Assembly (NCBI GenBank): GCA_016719105.1
Contig: JADKAQ010000020.1
Span: 122,202-186,201 of the forward strand
DNA length: 64,000 nt
Source: Gemmatimonadota bacterium
GTDB lineage: Bacteria; Gemmatimonadota; Gemmatimonadetes; Gemmatimonadales; Gemmatimonadaceae
Direction of reading: 5' to 3'
Part shown: piece by piece, positions 1 to 9,275 of the stretch
How positions within the stretch are numbered: the stretch's first letter is position 1
Layout of the letters: the number at the start of each line of letters is the position of its first letter
Position numbers and translations under genes: made by a program
The notes under the pieces: model-generated
The model's database searches: none
What the model saw: the letters and a program-made list of their open reading frames with translations, nothing else
Told to the model about the DNA's origin: nothing

Positions 1-424
1 TGCACCGACACTCGGCAGCGCCGTCATGGCTGGAGCTCCCGATGCAGGAGGTCGGGGCGCCGCAGCCGTAGGGGCGGCGCCGGCGGGGGGTGTTGAGCGG
101 GCCGCTGCCGTCGGCCTCCGCCGTCTACCTGGGCAGTCGACCTACTGGTCCGTCTCCCCGGTCCGCCTCCCTTCCGGCCCCCCGTTTGACCCCCCCGACG
201 AGCGCCCCCGGTCAGAATTCCGCCGCTGCGCGACGCCTTCGGCCCCGGGGGGCGACGGGCGCTCGCGTTGCGCGCGGCACGCGGAATTGTATACAATTGT
301 AGGCCTCCCGATCCGGACACACCCTGCATGGTTCCGCCCACCGTCCCGCCGTCGTCGCGTGCGGCGCGCGCGTGAGGATGGCGTACCCGGTGGCAGCCCG
401 CGTCGCCCGGTCGTTGGTCGTTCG
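1..424. other. 5' edge region, no supported gene
   Basis: All frames are open because of the extreme GC content. None gives a protein with recognisable motifs, and the readable amidohydrolase starts only after about 425. The stretch is GC-rich with runs of C and G. Its one distinctive item is the AT-rich palindrome at 285-298. It is probably the promoter region of the downstream lipoprotein gene. A gene end entering from the left cannot be excluded but shows no signature. Confidence 0.5.
285..298. promoter_or_regulatory. perfect 14-bp palindrome, putative operator
   Basis: AATTGTATACAATT is an exact palindrome and stands out as AT-rich in an otherwise GC-rich leader. TTGTATACAA-type palindromes are typical operators of GntR-family (FadR/VanR-like) regulators. 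It lies 130-170 bp upstream of the amidohydrolase start, so control of that gene is the natural inference. No GntR gene is in the window. Confidence 0.5.
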
Positions 425-454
425 ATGATCCTCTCCCTTTCCCGGCAGCTTCCG

Positions 455-2164
455 ATGGCTTCTTCCCTGCGTTCCCTGCTGGCGTGCGCACTCGGTGCCG
501 CGACGCTGGCCAGCTGCAAGACCGCCCCGACGCCGGCGCCCTCGCCCGCGGTCTCGGCGCAGGCGAGCCGAGAGGCGCTGGATGGGCGCGCGCGACTGGG
601 CGGCGCCGACTATGACGTAGTGATCCGCAACGGCCGGGTGATCGATGGGATGGGAAACCCCTGGATCCTGGCCGACGTGGGGATCATCGGCGGCAAGTTC
701 GCCACCATCGGCAAGATCGCCGGGCGAGGCGTGAAGGAGATCGACGCCAAGGGGCTGTACGTATCGCCCGGGTGGATCGACATGATGGACCAGTCGGGAG
801 GGGTGCTGCCGCGCAACGGGCTGGCGCAGAACAAGCTGTTGCAGGGGGTGACGACGGCGATCGGCGGCGAGGGGGGCTTCCCCGTCCCGGCGTCGCAGAT
901 TCCGCAGTACTTCTCCAACCTGGAACAGCAGGGCATCAGCATCAACTTCGGCAACTACTACAGCGCCACGCAGGCGCGCGTCGCGGTGCTCAAGTCGTTC
1001 AACCGCGCCCCCACGCCGGGCGAGCTGGACCAGATGCGGGCGAGCATGGACACGGCAATGCGCGCCGGGGCGATGGGAATGACGACGGCGCTCATCTATC
1101 CGCCGAGTTCGTACAGCACCACCGAGGAGCTGGTCGAGCTGGCCAAGGTCGCGGCGCGCTACGGCGGGACGTACGCGAGTCACATCCGCGGCGAGGGGAA
1201 GGAGGTCGTGCAATCGGTGCTCGAGCTGATTCGCATCGCCGAAGAGGGGGGGCTCCCCGGGGAGGTCTTCCACCTGAAGGTGGCGTATCGCCCGGGGTGG
1301 GGGGTGCTCATGGACTCCGTGCGCCAGGTGATCGAGGCGGCACGCGCGCGCAACGTGGACGTGGCGGCCGATCTCTACGTCTACACCGCTGGTGGGACCG
1401 GGCTCGAGGCGACGATTCCCGCATGGGCGGCCGACGGCGGCCGCGACTCGCTGCGCAAGCGGCTCGCCGACCCGGCCATTCGCGCGCGGCTCAAGCGCGA
1501 GGTGGAGACCGGGTCACCCGGCTGGTGGAACATCATCGAGGCCGCTGGCGGGTGGGAGGGCGTGGTGCTGGTGAACGCGCAGAATCCGGCCAACACCCGG
1601 TACCAGCGGAAGTCGATTGCCCAGATCGCGAAGGAGATGGGGAAGGAGCCGGCCGATGCGGCGTGGGACCTGGTGCTCGAGGGGACCGGCCGCGTGATGG
1701 CGATCTACCACATGATGAGCGAGCAGGACATCGAGACGGCGCTGCGCTTCCCGTGGACGAGCATCGGAAGCGACGCCGGTGCGGCGCTCAATCCCGGCGC
1801 GGTGGACCAGACGGGGCTCCCGCACCCGCGCATGTACGGCAACGCGGTGCGCGTCGTCTCGCGGTATGCACGCGATCGCAAGGTGCTGTCGGTGGAGGAG
1901 GCGATCCGCAAGCAGACCTCCTGGCCGGCGACGCGCATGCGGCTGGCGGGGCGTGGCTCGATCAAGGAAGGGAATTGGGCCGACGTGACGATCTTCGACC
2001 TCGCGACGCTCGACGACAAGGCGACGTACGACAGCCCGCTTGCGACGCCGACGGGGATCGCCTACGTCCTGGTCAATGGCGTGGTCTCGGTCGAGCAGGG
2101 GAAGCACACGGGGGTGCGCGCCGGGCGGGTGCTGTACGGTCCCGGGCGCGTCGTCGCGCGTTAG
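455..2164 (+). CDS. D-aminoacylase-like amidohydrolase lipoprotein
   Basis: Likely an exported metal-dependent amidohydrolase of the N-acyl-D-amino-acid deacylase family, 569 aa. The chosen ATG gives a lipoprotein signal with lipobox LASC (Cys about 21); an in-frame ATG at 425 adds ten residues. After the lipobox comes the usual opening VIRNGRVIDGMGNP. Conserved family landmarks are ASHIR (first later His), FHLKVA (second His), GSDAG (Asp) and HPRMYG. The family's first metal site, normally an HxH in PGFIDxHxH, reads WIDMMDQSG here, and the cysteine of QGVTTxxxGNCG is replaced (TTAIGGEGG). So metal binding and substrate must differ from classical D-aminoacylases. The TAG stop sits inside a GTTAGGC word. 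It is monocistronic, with the tandem serine hydrolases 150 bp downstream. Confidence 0.8.
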   Translation: MASSLRSLLACALGAATLASCKTAPTPAPSPAVSAQASREALDGRARLGGADYDVVIRNGRVIDGMGNPWILADVGIIGGKFATIGKIAGRGVKEIDAKGLYVSPGWIDMMDQSGGVLPRNGLAQNKLLQGVTTAIGGEGGFPVPASQIPQYFSNLEQQGISINFGNYYSATQARVAVLKSFNRAPTPGELDQMRASMDTAMRAGAMGMTTALIYPPSSYSTTEELVELAKVAARYGGTYASHIRGEGKEVVQSVLELIRIAEEGGLPGEVFHLKVAYRPGWGVLMDSVRQVIEAARARNVDVAADLYVYTAGGTGLEATIPAWAADGGRDSLRKRLADPAIRARLKREVETGSPGWWNIIEAAGGWEGVVLVNAQNPANTRYQRKSIAQIAKEMGKEPADAAWDLVLEGTGRVMAIYHMMSEQDIETALRFPWTSIGSDAGAALNPGAVDQTGLPHPRMYGNAVRVVSRYARDRKVLSVEEAIRKQTSWPATRMRLAGRGSIKEGNWADVTIFDLATLDDKATYDSPLATPTGIAYVLVNGVVSVEQGKHTGVRAGRVLYGPGRVVAR

Positions 2165-2310
2165 GCATGGTGTCCCGTGGCCCGGCACCAGCCGGGTGCG
2201 CGATGGCAGGTGGAGGGTGTGGTCAGGCAGGTCACGTTGGCCCGCTGTGGTGCGACCAATGACGGGCGCGCGCGGCGTGGCATCACTCTAAGGAGCGGGA
2301 GAGACGTACG

Positions 2311-4167
2311 ATGTTGACTGGCGAGCGGAAGACGCGGAGGATGGCAGCGCGTGGCCTGGTGGCGTTGCTGCTGGCGAGCATGGCCGCAGCGCCGGCCGGG
2401 GCGCAGAAGGCGAAGGGCGCCGCCGCGCGATATGCGCAGCTCGACGCCTACGTGGCGGCGGCGATGAAGGACTGGAAGGTGCCGGGGATCGCCCTCGCGA
2501 TCGTCAAGGACGACTCGATCGTGTACGCCAAGGGGTACGGCACGCGCACGATCGGGAAGCAGGAGCTGGTGGATGCCAACACCATCTTTGCGATCGGCTC
2601 CGCCTCCAAGGCGTTCACCGCCGCCCTGGTGGCGATGGCGGTGGACGAGGGGAAGATGAAGTTCGACGAGAAGGTGACGGCCTATCTCCCCGGCTTCCAG
2701 CTGTACGATGGCTACGCCGGGCGTGACCTCACCATTCGCGATGCGCTGTCGCACCGCAGTGGCCTCTCGCGTGGTGACCTCATGTGGTATGCGGGCGAGT
2801 TCTCGCGCGACGAGATCCTGCGTCGCGTGCGCTACCTCAAGCCGAGCTGGGGGTTCCGCGGGCTGTTCGGCTACCAGAACATCATGTTTCTCGCCGCCGG
2901 CGAGTCGGTGGCGGGGGTGGAGAAGCGCTCGTGGGATGACCTGATCAAGAGCCGGATCTTCACGCCGCTGGGCATGTCCTCGTCGTCGACGTCGGTGCGT
3001 GAACTGGCGGGGAAGGACAACGTCGCGACGCCGCACGGTGAGGTGAACGACACGGTGGTGGCGATTCCGTGGAAGAACATCGACAACATCGCCCCGGCCG
3101 GCTCCATCAACTCGAACGTGCGCGACATGGCGCAGTGGCTGCGCCTGCAGTTGGGGCGCGGCAAGCATGGCACGCAGCAGTTGATCACGACGGGGAACCA
3201 TGGCGAGATGTGGATCTCCAACACGACCATCCGCATGGAAGGGCCGCTGGCGCACTACATGGCGCCCGGTGGCAACCTGTCGGCGTACGGGATGGGGTGG
3301 TTCCTGCAGGACTTCAGCGGGCGCCTGGCGGTGCACCACGGCGGCAACATCGACGGGATGTCGGCCATGGTGGCGATGCTGCCTGACGAGAAGCTGGGCG
3401 TGGTGATCCTCACCAACAAGAACGGGACGCCGGCGCCGGGCGCGATCTTCCCGTACGTGTTCGACCTGTACACCCGTGACACGCCGCGCGACTGGAACGC
3501 GGAGTATCACAAGATGATCGACCCGGTGATGAAGATGGCCAAGGACGCCGAGTCGGCGGCCGACAAGGCGCGCGTGCTGGGGACCAAGCCGTCGCTCGAG
3601 CTGGCGAAGTACGCGGGGACGTACGCCGACTCGATGTACGGCGACCTCACCATCCGCCAGGCCGCGGGCGGGCTCACCCTCAAGTACGGGATCTTCGCCG
3701 GGACGCTGGAGCACTGGAACTATGACACCTTCCGTGGCACGATGAACAACCCGTCTGCGGGGAAGCCGCTGGTGACGTTCGTGCTCGGCGCCGACGGCAA
3801 GCCGGTGGAGGTGAAGATCCAGGGGTTCGAGGACGGGACGTTTCGCGCCAAGCCGCCGGCCGCCAGCAGCAAGCCCGGCGTGTCGCTGACGCGTGAACAG
3901 CTGCAAGGCCTGGTGGGGCGTTACAAGCCGGAGCAGCTCCCGCTCGATGTCGACGTGCAGCTGGTGGGCGAGGCGCTCAAGCTCACCGTCCCCGGGCAGC
4001 CGACCTACACGCTGGTTGCCGAGTCGCCGACGCGCTTCCGCATGACGGGGCCGCCGGGGATGCCCGACGGCTTCTTCTTCGAGTTCGACGTCACGAATGG
4101 AAAGGCGACCGGGGCCACGCTGGTGCAACCGGCGCCGCAGCCCTCGCTCAAGCTCAAGAAGCAGTAG
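2311..4167 (+). CDS. beta-lactamase-fold serine hydrolase, DUF3471-type C-terminus
   Basis: Secreted penicillin-binding-protein/class C beta-lactamase-like hydrolase, 618 aa. A signal peptide ends near residue 32 (APAGAQ). The SxxK nucleophile motif is in GSASKAFT, the YxN motif is YQNIMF, and the third box is HHGGNIDG rather than KTG, as in esterase/peptidase-like members. The roughly 350-residue catalytic domain is followed by a DUF3471-like domain (YAGTYADSMYGDLTIR, LEHWNYDTF) and then an extra C-terminal beta-rich segment absent from the paralogue downstream. The start follows AAGGAG at about 2291-2296. Probable roles are cell-wall peptide, D-amino-acid ester or lactam hydrolysis; the substrate cannot be told from sequence. 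Confidence 0.85.
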   Translation: MLTGERKTRRMAARGLVALLLASMAAAPAGAQKAKGAAARYAQLDAYVAAAMKDWKVPGIALAIVKDDSIVYAKGYGTRTIGKQELVDANTIFAIGSASKAFTAALVAMAVDEGKMKFDEKVTAYLPGFQLYDGYAGRDLTIRDALSHRSGLSRGDLMWYAGEFSRDEILRRVRYLKPSWGFRGLFGYQNIMFLAAGESVAGVEKRSWDDLIKSRIFTPLGMSSSSTSVRELAGKDNVATPHGEVNDTVVAIPWKNIDNIAPAGSINSNVRDMAQWLRLQLGRGKHGTQQLITTGNHGEMWISNTTIRMEGPLAHYMAPGGNLSAYGMGWFLQDFSGRLAVHHGGNIDGMSAMVAMLPDEKLGVVILTNKNGTPAPGAIFPYVFDLYTRDTPRDWNAEYHKMIDPVMKMAKDAESAADKARVLGTKPSLELAKYAGTYADSMYGDLTIRQAAGGLTLKYGIFAGTLEHWNYDTFRGTMNNPSAGKPLVTFVLGADGKPVEVKIQGFEDGTFRAKPPAASSKPGVSLTREQLQGLVGRYKPEQLPLDVDVQLVGEALKLTVPGQPTYTLVAESPTRFRMTGPPGMPDGFFFEFDVTNGKATGATLVQPAPQPSLKLKKQ

Positions 4168-4278
4168 CGGGGGCGCGGGGGGCGCCGACCGCGCCCCCCG
4201 CGTTCCACCGCTGCCCATCGTCGCGCCATCCCGCGCGCGCGATACCCAACCACCCACCGTCCTCCCCAGGGCCTGCAC

Positions 4279-5802
4279 ATGCACGGAGCACTTTCCAGAG
4301 CGGCGTTAGGCATCGTGACGCTTTCCACCGTCTCGCTGGCACAGCGGCCGGCGGCGCGCGGCATCCCGGCGGACTTCGATGCGACGGTGGCCCGGGCGAT
4401 GGCGACCTTCAAGGTCCCGGGGCTCGCCGTGGCCGTCGTGAAGAACGACTCCGTCATCTTCGCCAAGGGCTACGGAGTGCGGGCCCTCGGCGCCCCGGAG
4501 CCGGTGACCCCCCACTCGCTCTTTGCCGTCGGGTCCACCTCGAAGGCATTCACCGTGGCCGTGCTGCAGCAGCTCGAGCAGGAAGGGAAGCTCAGGCTGG
4601 ACGACCCGGCCACCCAGTACCTGCCGTCATTGCAGCTGTACGATCCCTACGTCACGCGCGAACTCACCGTGCGTGACCTCGTCACGCACCGCAGCGGGCT
4701 GCCGACGGCCAACGCCGTCTGGTACGGGACGCCGTACTCGCGCGAGGAGATCCTGCGGCGCCTGCGCTATCGCAAGCCCAGCGCCTCCTTCCGTTCGACG
4801 TGGCAGTACCAGAACGAGATGTTCCTCGCCGCGGGACAGGTGATTGCGGCGGTGGACGGGCGCAGCTGGGACGACGCAGTGAAGGCGCGCCTCTTCACCC
4901 CGCTCGGGATGCGCGCGTCGGGGACGTCGGTGCGCGAGCTGGCTACCATGCCCGACGTGGCGCAGCCGCATCTCGAGCGCGACGGGACGGTGCGGCGCAT
5001 TCCCTATCGGAACATCGACAACATCGCCCCTGCCGGCTCGATCAACTCCAGCGTGCGCGACATGGCGCAGTGGATCCGCTTCCAGCTGGCGAAGGGGAAG
5101 TGGGACGGCGCGCAGCTGCTCAACGAAGCGGCGTTCGATGATGCCCGCCGCCCGTACATGGCGATGCCGTCCTCCCCGTTCAGCGAACTCACTGCGCCCG
5201 GGGCGCAGCTCGTCTCCTACGGAATGGCATGGATGCTCTACGGCTGGAACGGTCGCACGATCGTGGAGCATTCCGGCGGGATCGACGGGATGACCGCGGA
5301 AGTCGCGCTCGTACCGGAGGAACGGCTGGGGCTCGTGATCCTCGCGAACCTGTCGACCGTGGCGCCGCAGGTGCTGCAGAGCTACCTGCTCGACAGCTTC
5401 TTCGGCGCACCCAAGCGGGACTGGACCGGCGAGGTCTCGACGAAGATGGCGGCGCTCGAGAAGGCCGGCGCCGACGCGATGGCCAAGGCAGAGCGGGAAC
5501 GCACGAAGGACTCCCGCCCGACGCTGCCACTCTCGGCGTACGCGGGGACGTATGCGGACTCGTTGTACGGCGACGTGGTGGTGCGCGAGGCGAACGGGGC
5601 GTTGCAGCTGACGTTCCTCGGCAATCGCGAGGCGCGCCTCGAGCACTGGCAGTTCGACACGTTCCAGGCACGATGGGACGACGTGATCCTCGACAAGACG
5701 ATGGTGCAGTTCTTCCTCGACGCGTCGGGGAAGGTCGATCGTGTGCGCATCGGGATGTTCGCGGGCGAGACGGGCGATTTCGGCCGCCGGCCGGCGAAGT
5801 AG
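4279..5802 (+). CDS. beta-lactamase-fold serine hydrolase, tandem paralogue
   Basis: Second member of a tandem pair, 507 aa, with the same order: signal peptide (cleavage near LAQ), catalytic domain, DUF3471-like domain. SxxK is in GSTSKAFT, YxN in YQNEMF, and the third box is HSGGIDG. The two proteins align throughout (FKVPGLAVAVVKNDS against WKVPGIALAIVKDDS; NIDNIAPAGSIN shared), which indicates duplication. This copy lacks the additional C-terminal segment of the upstream paralogue. The GTTAGGC word occurs within its signal-peptide codons. The gap of 111 bp allows an independent promoter or co-transcription. Periplasmic or secreted hydrolase; substrate unknown. Confidence 0.85.
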   Translation: MHGALSRAALGIVTLSTVSLAQRPAARGIPADFDATVARAMATFKVPGLAVAVVKNDSVIFAKGYGVRALGAPEPVTPHSLFAVGSTSKAFTVAVLQQLEQEGKLRLDDPATQYLPSLQLYDPYVTRELTVRDLVTHRSGLPTANAVWYGTPYSREEILRRLRYRKPSASFRSTWQYQNEMFLAAGQVIAAVDGRSWDDAVKARLFTPLGMRASGTSVRELATMPDVAQPHLERDGTVRRIPYRNIDNIAPAGSINSSVRDMAQWIRFQLAKGKWDGAQLLNEAAFDDARRPYMAMPSSPFSELTAPGAQLVSYGMAWMLYGWNGRTIVEHSGGIDGMTAEVALVPEERLGLVILANLSTVAPQVLQSYLLDSFFGAPKRDWTGEVSTKMAALEKAGADAMAKAERERTKDSRPTLPLSAYAGTYADSLYGDVVVREANGALQLTFLGNREARLEHWQFDTFQARWDDVILDKTMVQFFLDASGKVDRVRIGMFAGETGDFGRRPAK

Positions 5803-5880
5803 CGAGTCGATTCCCCCACGTAGCGCATACGCCGTTCACGCGTCGGGTACGCGAAGCACGGCAGGCTGCACCTGACGGAC

Positions 5881-5917
5881 CGCGCGCCCCCGGATGCCAG
5901 GCATCCTGGGGCGCGCG
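5881..5917. terminator. bidirectional hairpin between convergent genes
   Basis: A 17-bp inverted repeat (arms 5881-5897 and 5901-5917, one mismatch) with a CAG loop sits between the stop codons of two convergent genes. The stem is almost all GC. There is no clear U-run, so it could terminate in both directions or protect 3' ends. Confidence 0.6.
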
Positions 5918-5972
5918 TCATTCCCGGGCTGCCGGGGCGATTGGTGGGACTGCGTCGCGCGGCGGGCGACCC

Positions 5973-6953
5973 TTACGCGAACAGCCCGACCTGTCCCCCG
6001 GTGTGCCAGAACATGACCGTCTCGCCATCACGGAACGTCCCGCCCCGGGCGTACGCGATGAGCCCGGCGAGCGCCTTGGCGGTGTACCAGTGGTCGGTGA
6101 AGAGCGCCTCGGTGCGGGCGGCCAGCGATTGCGCCTCGCGCGACGCGTCGCTGGGGATGCCGTAGGCGTCGCCCACGAACGACGCATCCGCCGCGAAGCG
6201 CGATTCAGCGCCGAGGGCGCCGGCGGGGAGGGCGAGCAGCGTCTCGATCCCGCTGCATAACGAGATGACGATCTGGCCGATATCGGCCACGGGGTCGTCG
6301 GCGCTGATCCCGATGACGCGGGTGGGGAGGCCGAAGAGGGCACAGCCGGCGATGAGGCCGGCCTGGGTCCCGCCGGAGGAGGTGGCGTGCACGATGACGT
6401 CGGGGACGATGCCCTGGCGCACGATCTCGCCGACGCCGAGGGCGAGGCCAAGGGCGCCGAGCGGGGTCGACGCGCCTAACGGGACGATGAGCGGGTTGCG
6501 CCCCTCGGCACGCAGCGTGGCGGCGAGCGCTTCCATCGCCGGGATGCGGTCGGTGCGCTGGGCGACGTAGGTGACGTGGGCGCCGAGCAGCTGGTCGAGG
6601 AGGGCATTCCCGGACAGGCGTTCGGGCGGCGTCCCGTTGGCGACGATGTGGCAGGCCATCCCCAGACGGGCGGCCGCGGCCGCGGTCGCGCGGCAGTGGT
6701 TGGACTGGACACCACCACAGGTAATGAGGGTGTCGACGCCGTCGCGCTGTGCCTGCGCGGCGACGAGCCCGAGCTTGCGCACCTTGTTGCCGCCGAATCC
6801 GAAGGGGAGGGCGTCGTCGCGCTTGACGACGAGCCGGGCTCCCATGCCGATGGCCTCGCGGAGGCGGGGGGCGTCATCGATGGGGGTGGGGAGGGCGCCC
6901 AGGGCGATGTGGGGGAGGGCGAGGAGGCGATCGCGGGCGGCGGCGAGAGGCAT
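5973..6953 (-). CDS. ACC deaminase / D-cysteine desulfhydrase family PLP enzyme
   Basis: Fold type II PLP enzyme of 326 aa, cytoplasmic. The PLP lysine is in GFGGNKVRKLG. The CGGVQSNHCR motif and the SSGGTQAGL phosphate-binding loop match the D-cysteine desulfhydrase/1-aminocyclopropane-1-carboxylate deaminase family. Family members convert D-cysteine to pyruvate, sulfide and ammonia, or open the cyclopropane ring; the two cannot be separated confidently here. The ATG start at 6953 was chosen because the family N-terminus (LPHIALGALPTPI) begins just after it. The adjacent hydrolases acting on D-amino-acid-like substrates make D-cysteine or another D-amino acid plausible. Confidence 0.85.
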   Translation of the reverse strand: MPLAAARDRLLALPHIALGALPTPIDDAPRLREAIGMGARLVVKRDDALPFGFGGNKVRKLGLVAAQAQRDGVDTLITCGGVQSNHCRATAAAAARLGMACHIVANGTPPERLSGNALLDQLLGAHVTYVAQRTDRIPAMEALAATLRAEGRNPLIVPLGASTPLGALGLALGVGEIVRQGIVPDVIVHATSSGGTQAGLIAGCALFGLPTRVIGISADDPVADIGQIVISLCSGIETLLALPAGALGAESRFAADASFVGDAYGIPSDASREAQSLAARTEALFTDHWYTAKALAGLIAYARGGTFRDGETVMFWHTGGQVGLFA

Positions 6954-7183
6954 CTCGGGAATGGGAGGCGGGATCAGGGGGTGTTCAGGGGGACGGCCTG
7001 TGCGGCGCGGGTGACGCGAGCGGCGCGGGTGGCGGCGGGGGCCCCCCCCCGACAACAAGATGCGTGCAAACTGCCGTTTCGCACCATCGATCCATCTCGG
7101 GCATCACCATATCATTCCTTCGGCCGGGCGGACGGCATCGCTGCGCGTCGCGCCTCTCTCTGCATCACCTGTTCGTCGCACGC

Positions 7184-7756
7184 GTGTCTTCCTCGATCGA
7201 CGCTGAACTGTCCGACAAGTGGCGACGTGGCCCCGGCATCTTCGTGGTCATCGACGCCCGTGGTCCCGCCGGCGATCGCATTCACGCGATCCAGCGCGCA
7301 TACGACCCCAAGCTGGCCAACTACCTCCCGCCGCACCTCACGCTCGCCGGATCGTCCGGCGTGGGGCCGATCGATCCCAAGACGTCGCGCGAGCGGCTGC
7401 GCGAGGTGCTGGGCGAGATCGCGGCCAGCACGGCGCCGATGACGCTCGCGTTCAAGGCGCCGATCCGCTTCATGCAGTCGGACATCATCGTCCTGCCGCT
7501 CGATCATCACGGGCCGCTGCGCGACCTGTACGAGCGCATCGCCACGAGCGGGCTCGCCTTCCAGCCGGCGCGCTTTTCGTTCACCCCGCACGTGACGCTC
7601 TCGTTCTTCCGCACGCTCACCCCGCTGCAGCGGCGCGAGCTGCTCGCCGTGCGCCTCGAGGAACCGCTGGTGGTGGACCACATCCGCTGCTCGCTCACCG
7701 ACGAGCCGCTCCCGCCGCGGGCGCTGTTCGAGCTGCCGCTCACCGGGGATCGTTAG
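7184..7756 (+). CDS. 2'-5' RNA ligase / 2H phosphoesterase family protein
   Basis: 190 aa from a GTG start; an alternative GTG at 7064 would add 40 residues with little family character. The two HxT motifs that define 2H phosphoesterases are present, PPHLTLAG in the first half and TPHVTLSF in the second, each providing a catalytic His and Thr. The family acts on 2'-5' or 2',3'-cyclic nucleotide phosphodiester bonds in RNA or small molecules; the real substrate is not predictable. It ends 8 bp before the decarboxylase gene, so the two are probably one transcript. Confidence 0.75.
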   Translation: MSSSIDAELSDKWRRGPGIFVVIDARGPAGDRIHAIQRAYDPKLANYLPPHLTLAGSSGVGPIDPKTSRERLREVLGEIAASTAPMTLAFKAPIRFMQSDIIVLPLDHHGPLRDLYERIATSGLAFQPARFSFTPHVTLSFFRTLTPLQRRELLAVRLEEPLVVDHIRCSLTDEPLPPRALFELPLTGDR

Positions 7757-7764
7757 GCCACCTG

Positions 7765-9258
7765 ATGCCCGACTCGCCCACCGTGCCGACGTCCCCGCCC
7801 TCGTTGGCCGAACCGACGCCCGAGGCGTTGCTCGCCACGCTCACGGCGGACGCGTCGGCCGAGGCGGCGCACGCCATCGTCGACCTCGCCGTGGAGTACC
7901 TCGCGCGTGCCGGGAGCGGGGAGGGGGCGGTGTCGCGGGGGACGCCGCCGCTGCAGCTGGCGGCTCGCTTCGAGGAACCCCTCCCCGCGCACGGGGTCCC
8001 GCTCGCCGTCGTGGCCCAGCGCCTGCGCGACGACGTGCTCGCCGAGGGGAACCGCCTCGTGCATCCCATGTACGTCGGGCACCAGGTCTCGCCCCCGCTA
8101 CCGGTGGCGATCTGGACCGACGCGGTGATCTCGGCGCTCAACAACAGCCAGGCCGTGCGCGAGATGTCGCCGGCCGGGACGTTGGTCGAGCGGCAGGTGA
8201 TCCGGTGGATGGGGGCGCTGGCCGGTTTCGGCCCCGCGAGCGGCGGAACCTTCACCTCGGGCGGGACGGAGGCCACGCTCACCGCCCTCCTTGCCGCGCG
8301 CGGCCGGGCGATGCCTAACGCCTGGGAGGACGGCGTGGGGGCGGTGCCGCCGGTCGTGCTCTGCGGCGCACACGCGCACTACGCCGTGAGTCGGGCCGTG
8401 GGGATCATGGGGCTCGGCGTAAAGCAGGTGATCGTCGTCCCGTCCGACGGCTATCGCATGGACGCGCGCGAGGTCGCCCCCACGCTCGCGCGCCTGCGCG
8501 ACGCCGGGCGCCCGGTGCTGGCGGTGGTGGCGACGGCGGGGAGCACGGCGACCGGCGCCTTCGACGATCTCGAGCGGCTCGCCGACGCCTGTGCGGCGCA
8601 GGGGACGTGGCTCCACGTCGACGCGGCACACGGGGCGTCGGCGCTCTTCTCCGCGCGGCACCGCGACCGGTTGCGCGGGATCGCGCGCGTCGACTCGCTG
8701 GCCTGGGATCCGCACAAGATGATGCTGATGCCGCTGGCGGCCGGGATGGTGCTCGTGCGCGATGCGGCGGTGCTCGATCGCGCCTTCGCCCAATCGGCCC
8801 CGTACCTCTTTCAGCACGGGGCCGAGGCGATAGTCCCGGACATCGGGCCGCGTGCGTTCCAGTGCTCGCGTCGCGGCGATGCCGTCAAGGTGTGGGCGGC
8901 ACTCCTGCGTTACGGGCAGACGGGGATCGCCGGTTTCTACGACCACCTGTGCGCGCTCACGAGCGCCTTTCACGGGATGGTGGAGGCGCATCCCCGGTTC
9001 GAAGCGTTGCACCTCCCGGAGACCAACATCCTCTGCTTTCGCTACACGGGCGGCGCGGCGACCGACGAGGGGGCGCTCGACGAGTTGAACCGCCGCATGC
9101 GCGAGCGATACAACATGTCCGGAGAGGGGTGGATCACGTCGACCCTCCTCGACGGACGGCGCGTGCTGCGCGTGACGATCATCAATCCGCGCACCACCGA
9201 GGTGCACCTCGCGCAGGTGCTGGACGGGCTCGATCGGGTTGGCGCCGCGCTCGCCTGA
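7765..9258 (+). CDS. PLP-dependent group II amino acid decarboxylase
   Basis: 497 aa, cytoplasmic fold type I PLP enzyme of the glutamate/aromatic/2,4-diaminobutyrate decarboxylase superfamily. The PLP-binding lysine is in AWDPHKMML; the TSGGTEATL loop and HVDAAHGA (the Asp that contacts the PLP ring nitrogen, and a stacking His region) are present. An N-terminal segment of about 60 residues (MPDSPTVPTSPP) is proline-rich and poorly conserved. The substrate (L-DABA, aspartate, glutamate, tyrosine or other) is not determined by visible motifs. It is linked to the 2H phosphoesterase gene upstream. TTA is absent; the GCCTAAC word at 8313 is read as Pro-Asn. Confidence 0.85.
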   Translation: MPDSPTVPTSPPSLAEPTPEALLATLTADASAEAAHAIVDLAVEYLARAGSGEGAVSRGTPPLQLAARFEEPLPAHGVPLAVVAQRLRDDVLAEGNRLVHPMYVGHQVSPPLPVAIWTDAVISALNNSQAVREMSPAGTLVERQVIRWMGALAGFGPASGGTFTSGGTEATLTALLAARGRAMPNAWEDGVGAVPPVVLCGAHAHYAVSRAVGIMGLGVKQVIVVPSDGYRMDAREVAPTLARLRDAGRPVLAVVATAGSTATGAFDDLERLADACAAQGTWLHVDAAHGASALFSARHRDRLRGIARVDSLAWDPHKMMLMPLAAGMVLVRDAAVLDRAFAQSAPYLFQHGAEAIVPDIGPRAFQCSRRGDAVKVWAALLRYGQTGIAGFYDHLCALTSAFHGMVEAHPRFEALHLPETNILCFRYTGGAATDEGALDELNRRMRERYNMSGEGWITSTLLDGRRVLRVTIINPRTTEVHLAQVLDGLDRVGAALA

Positions 9259-9275
9259 CGAGTCGCGGCGCAGTA

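Noticed and set aside
2161..4284. 707-codon minus-strand frame opposite the first serine hydrolase
   Set aside because: No domain signal; composition is that of an antisense shadow, while the plus strand has full SxxK, YxN and HGG motifs.
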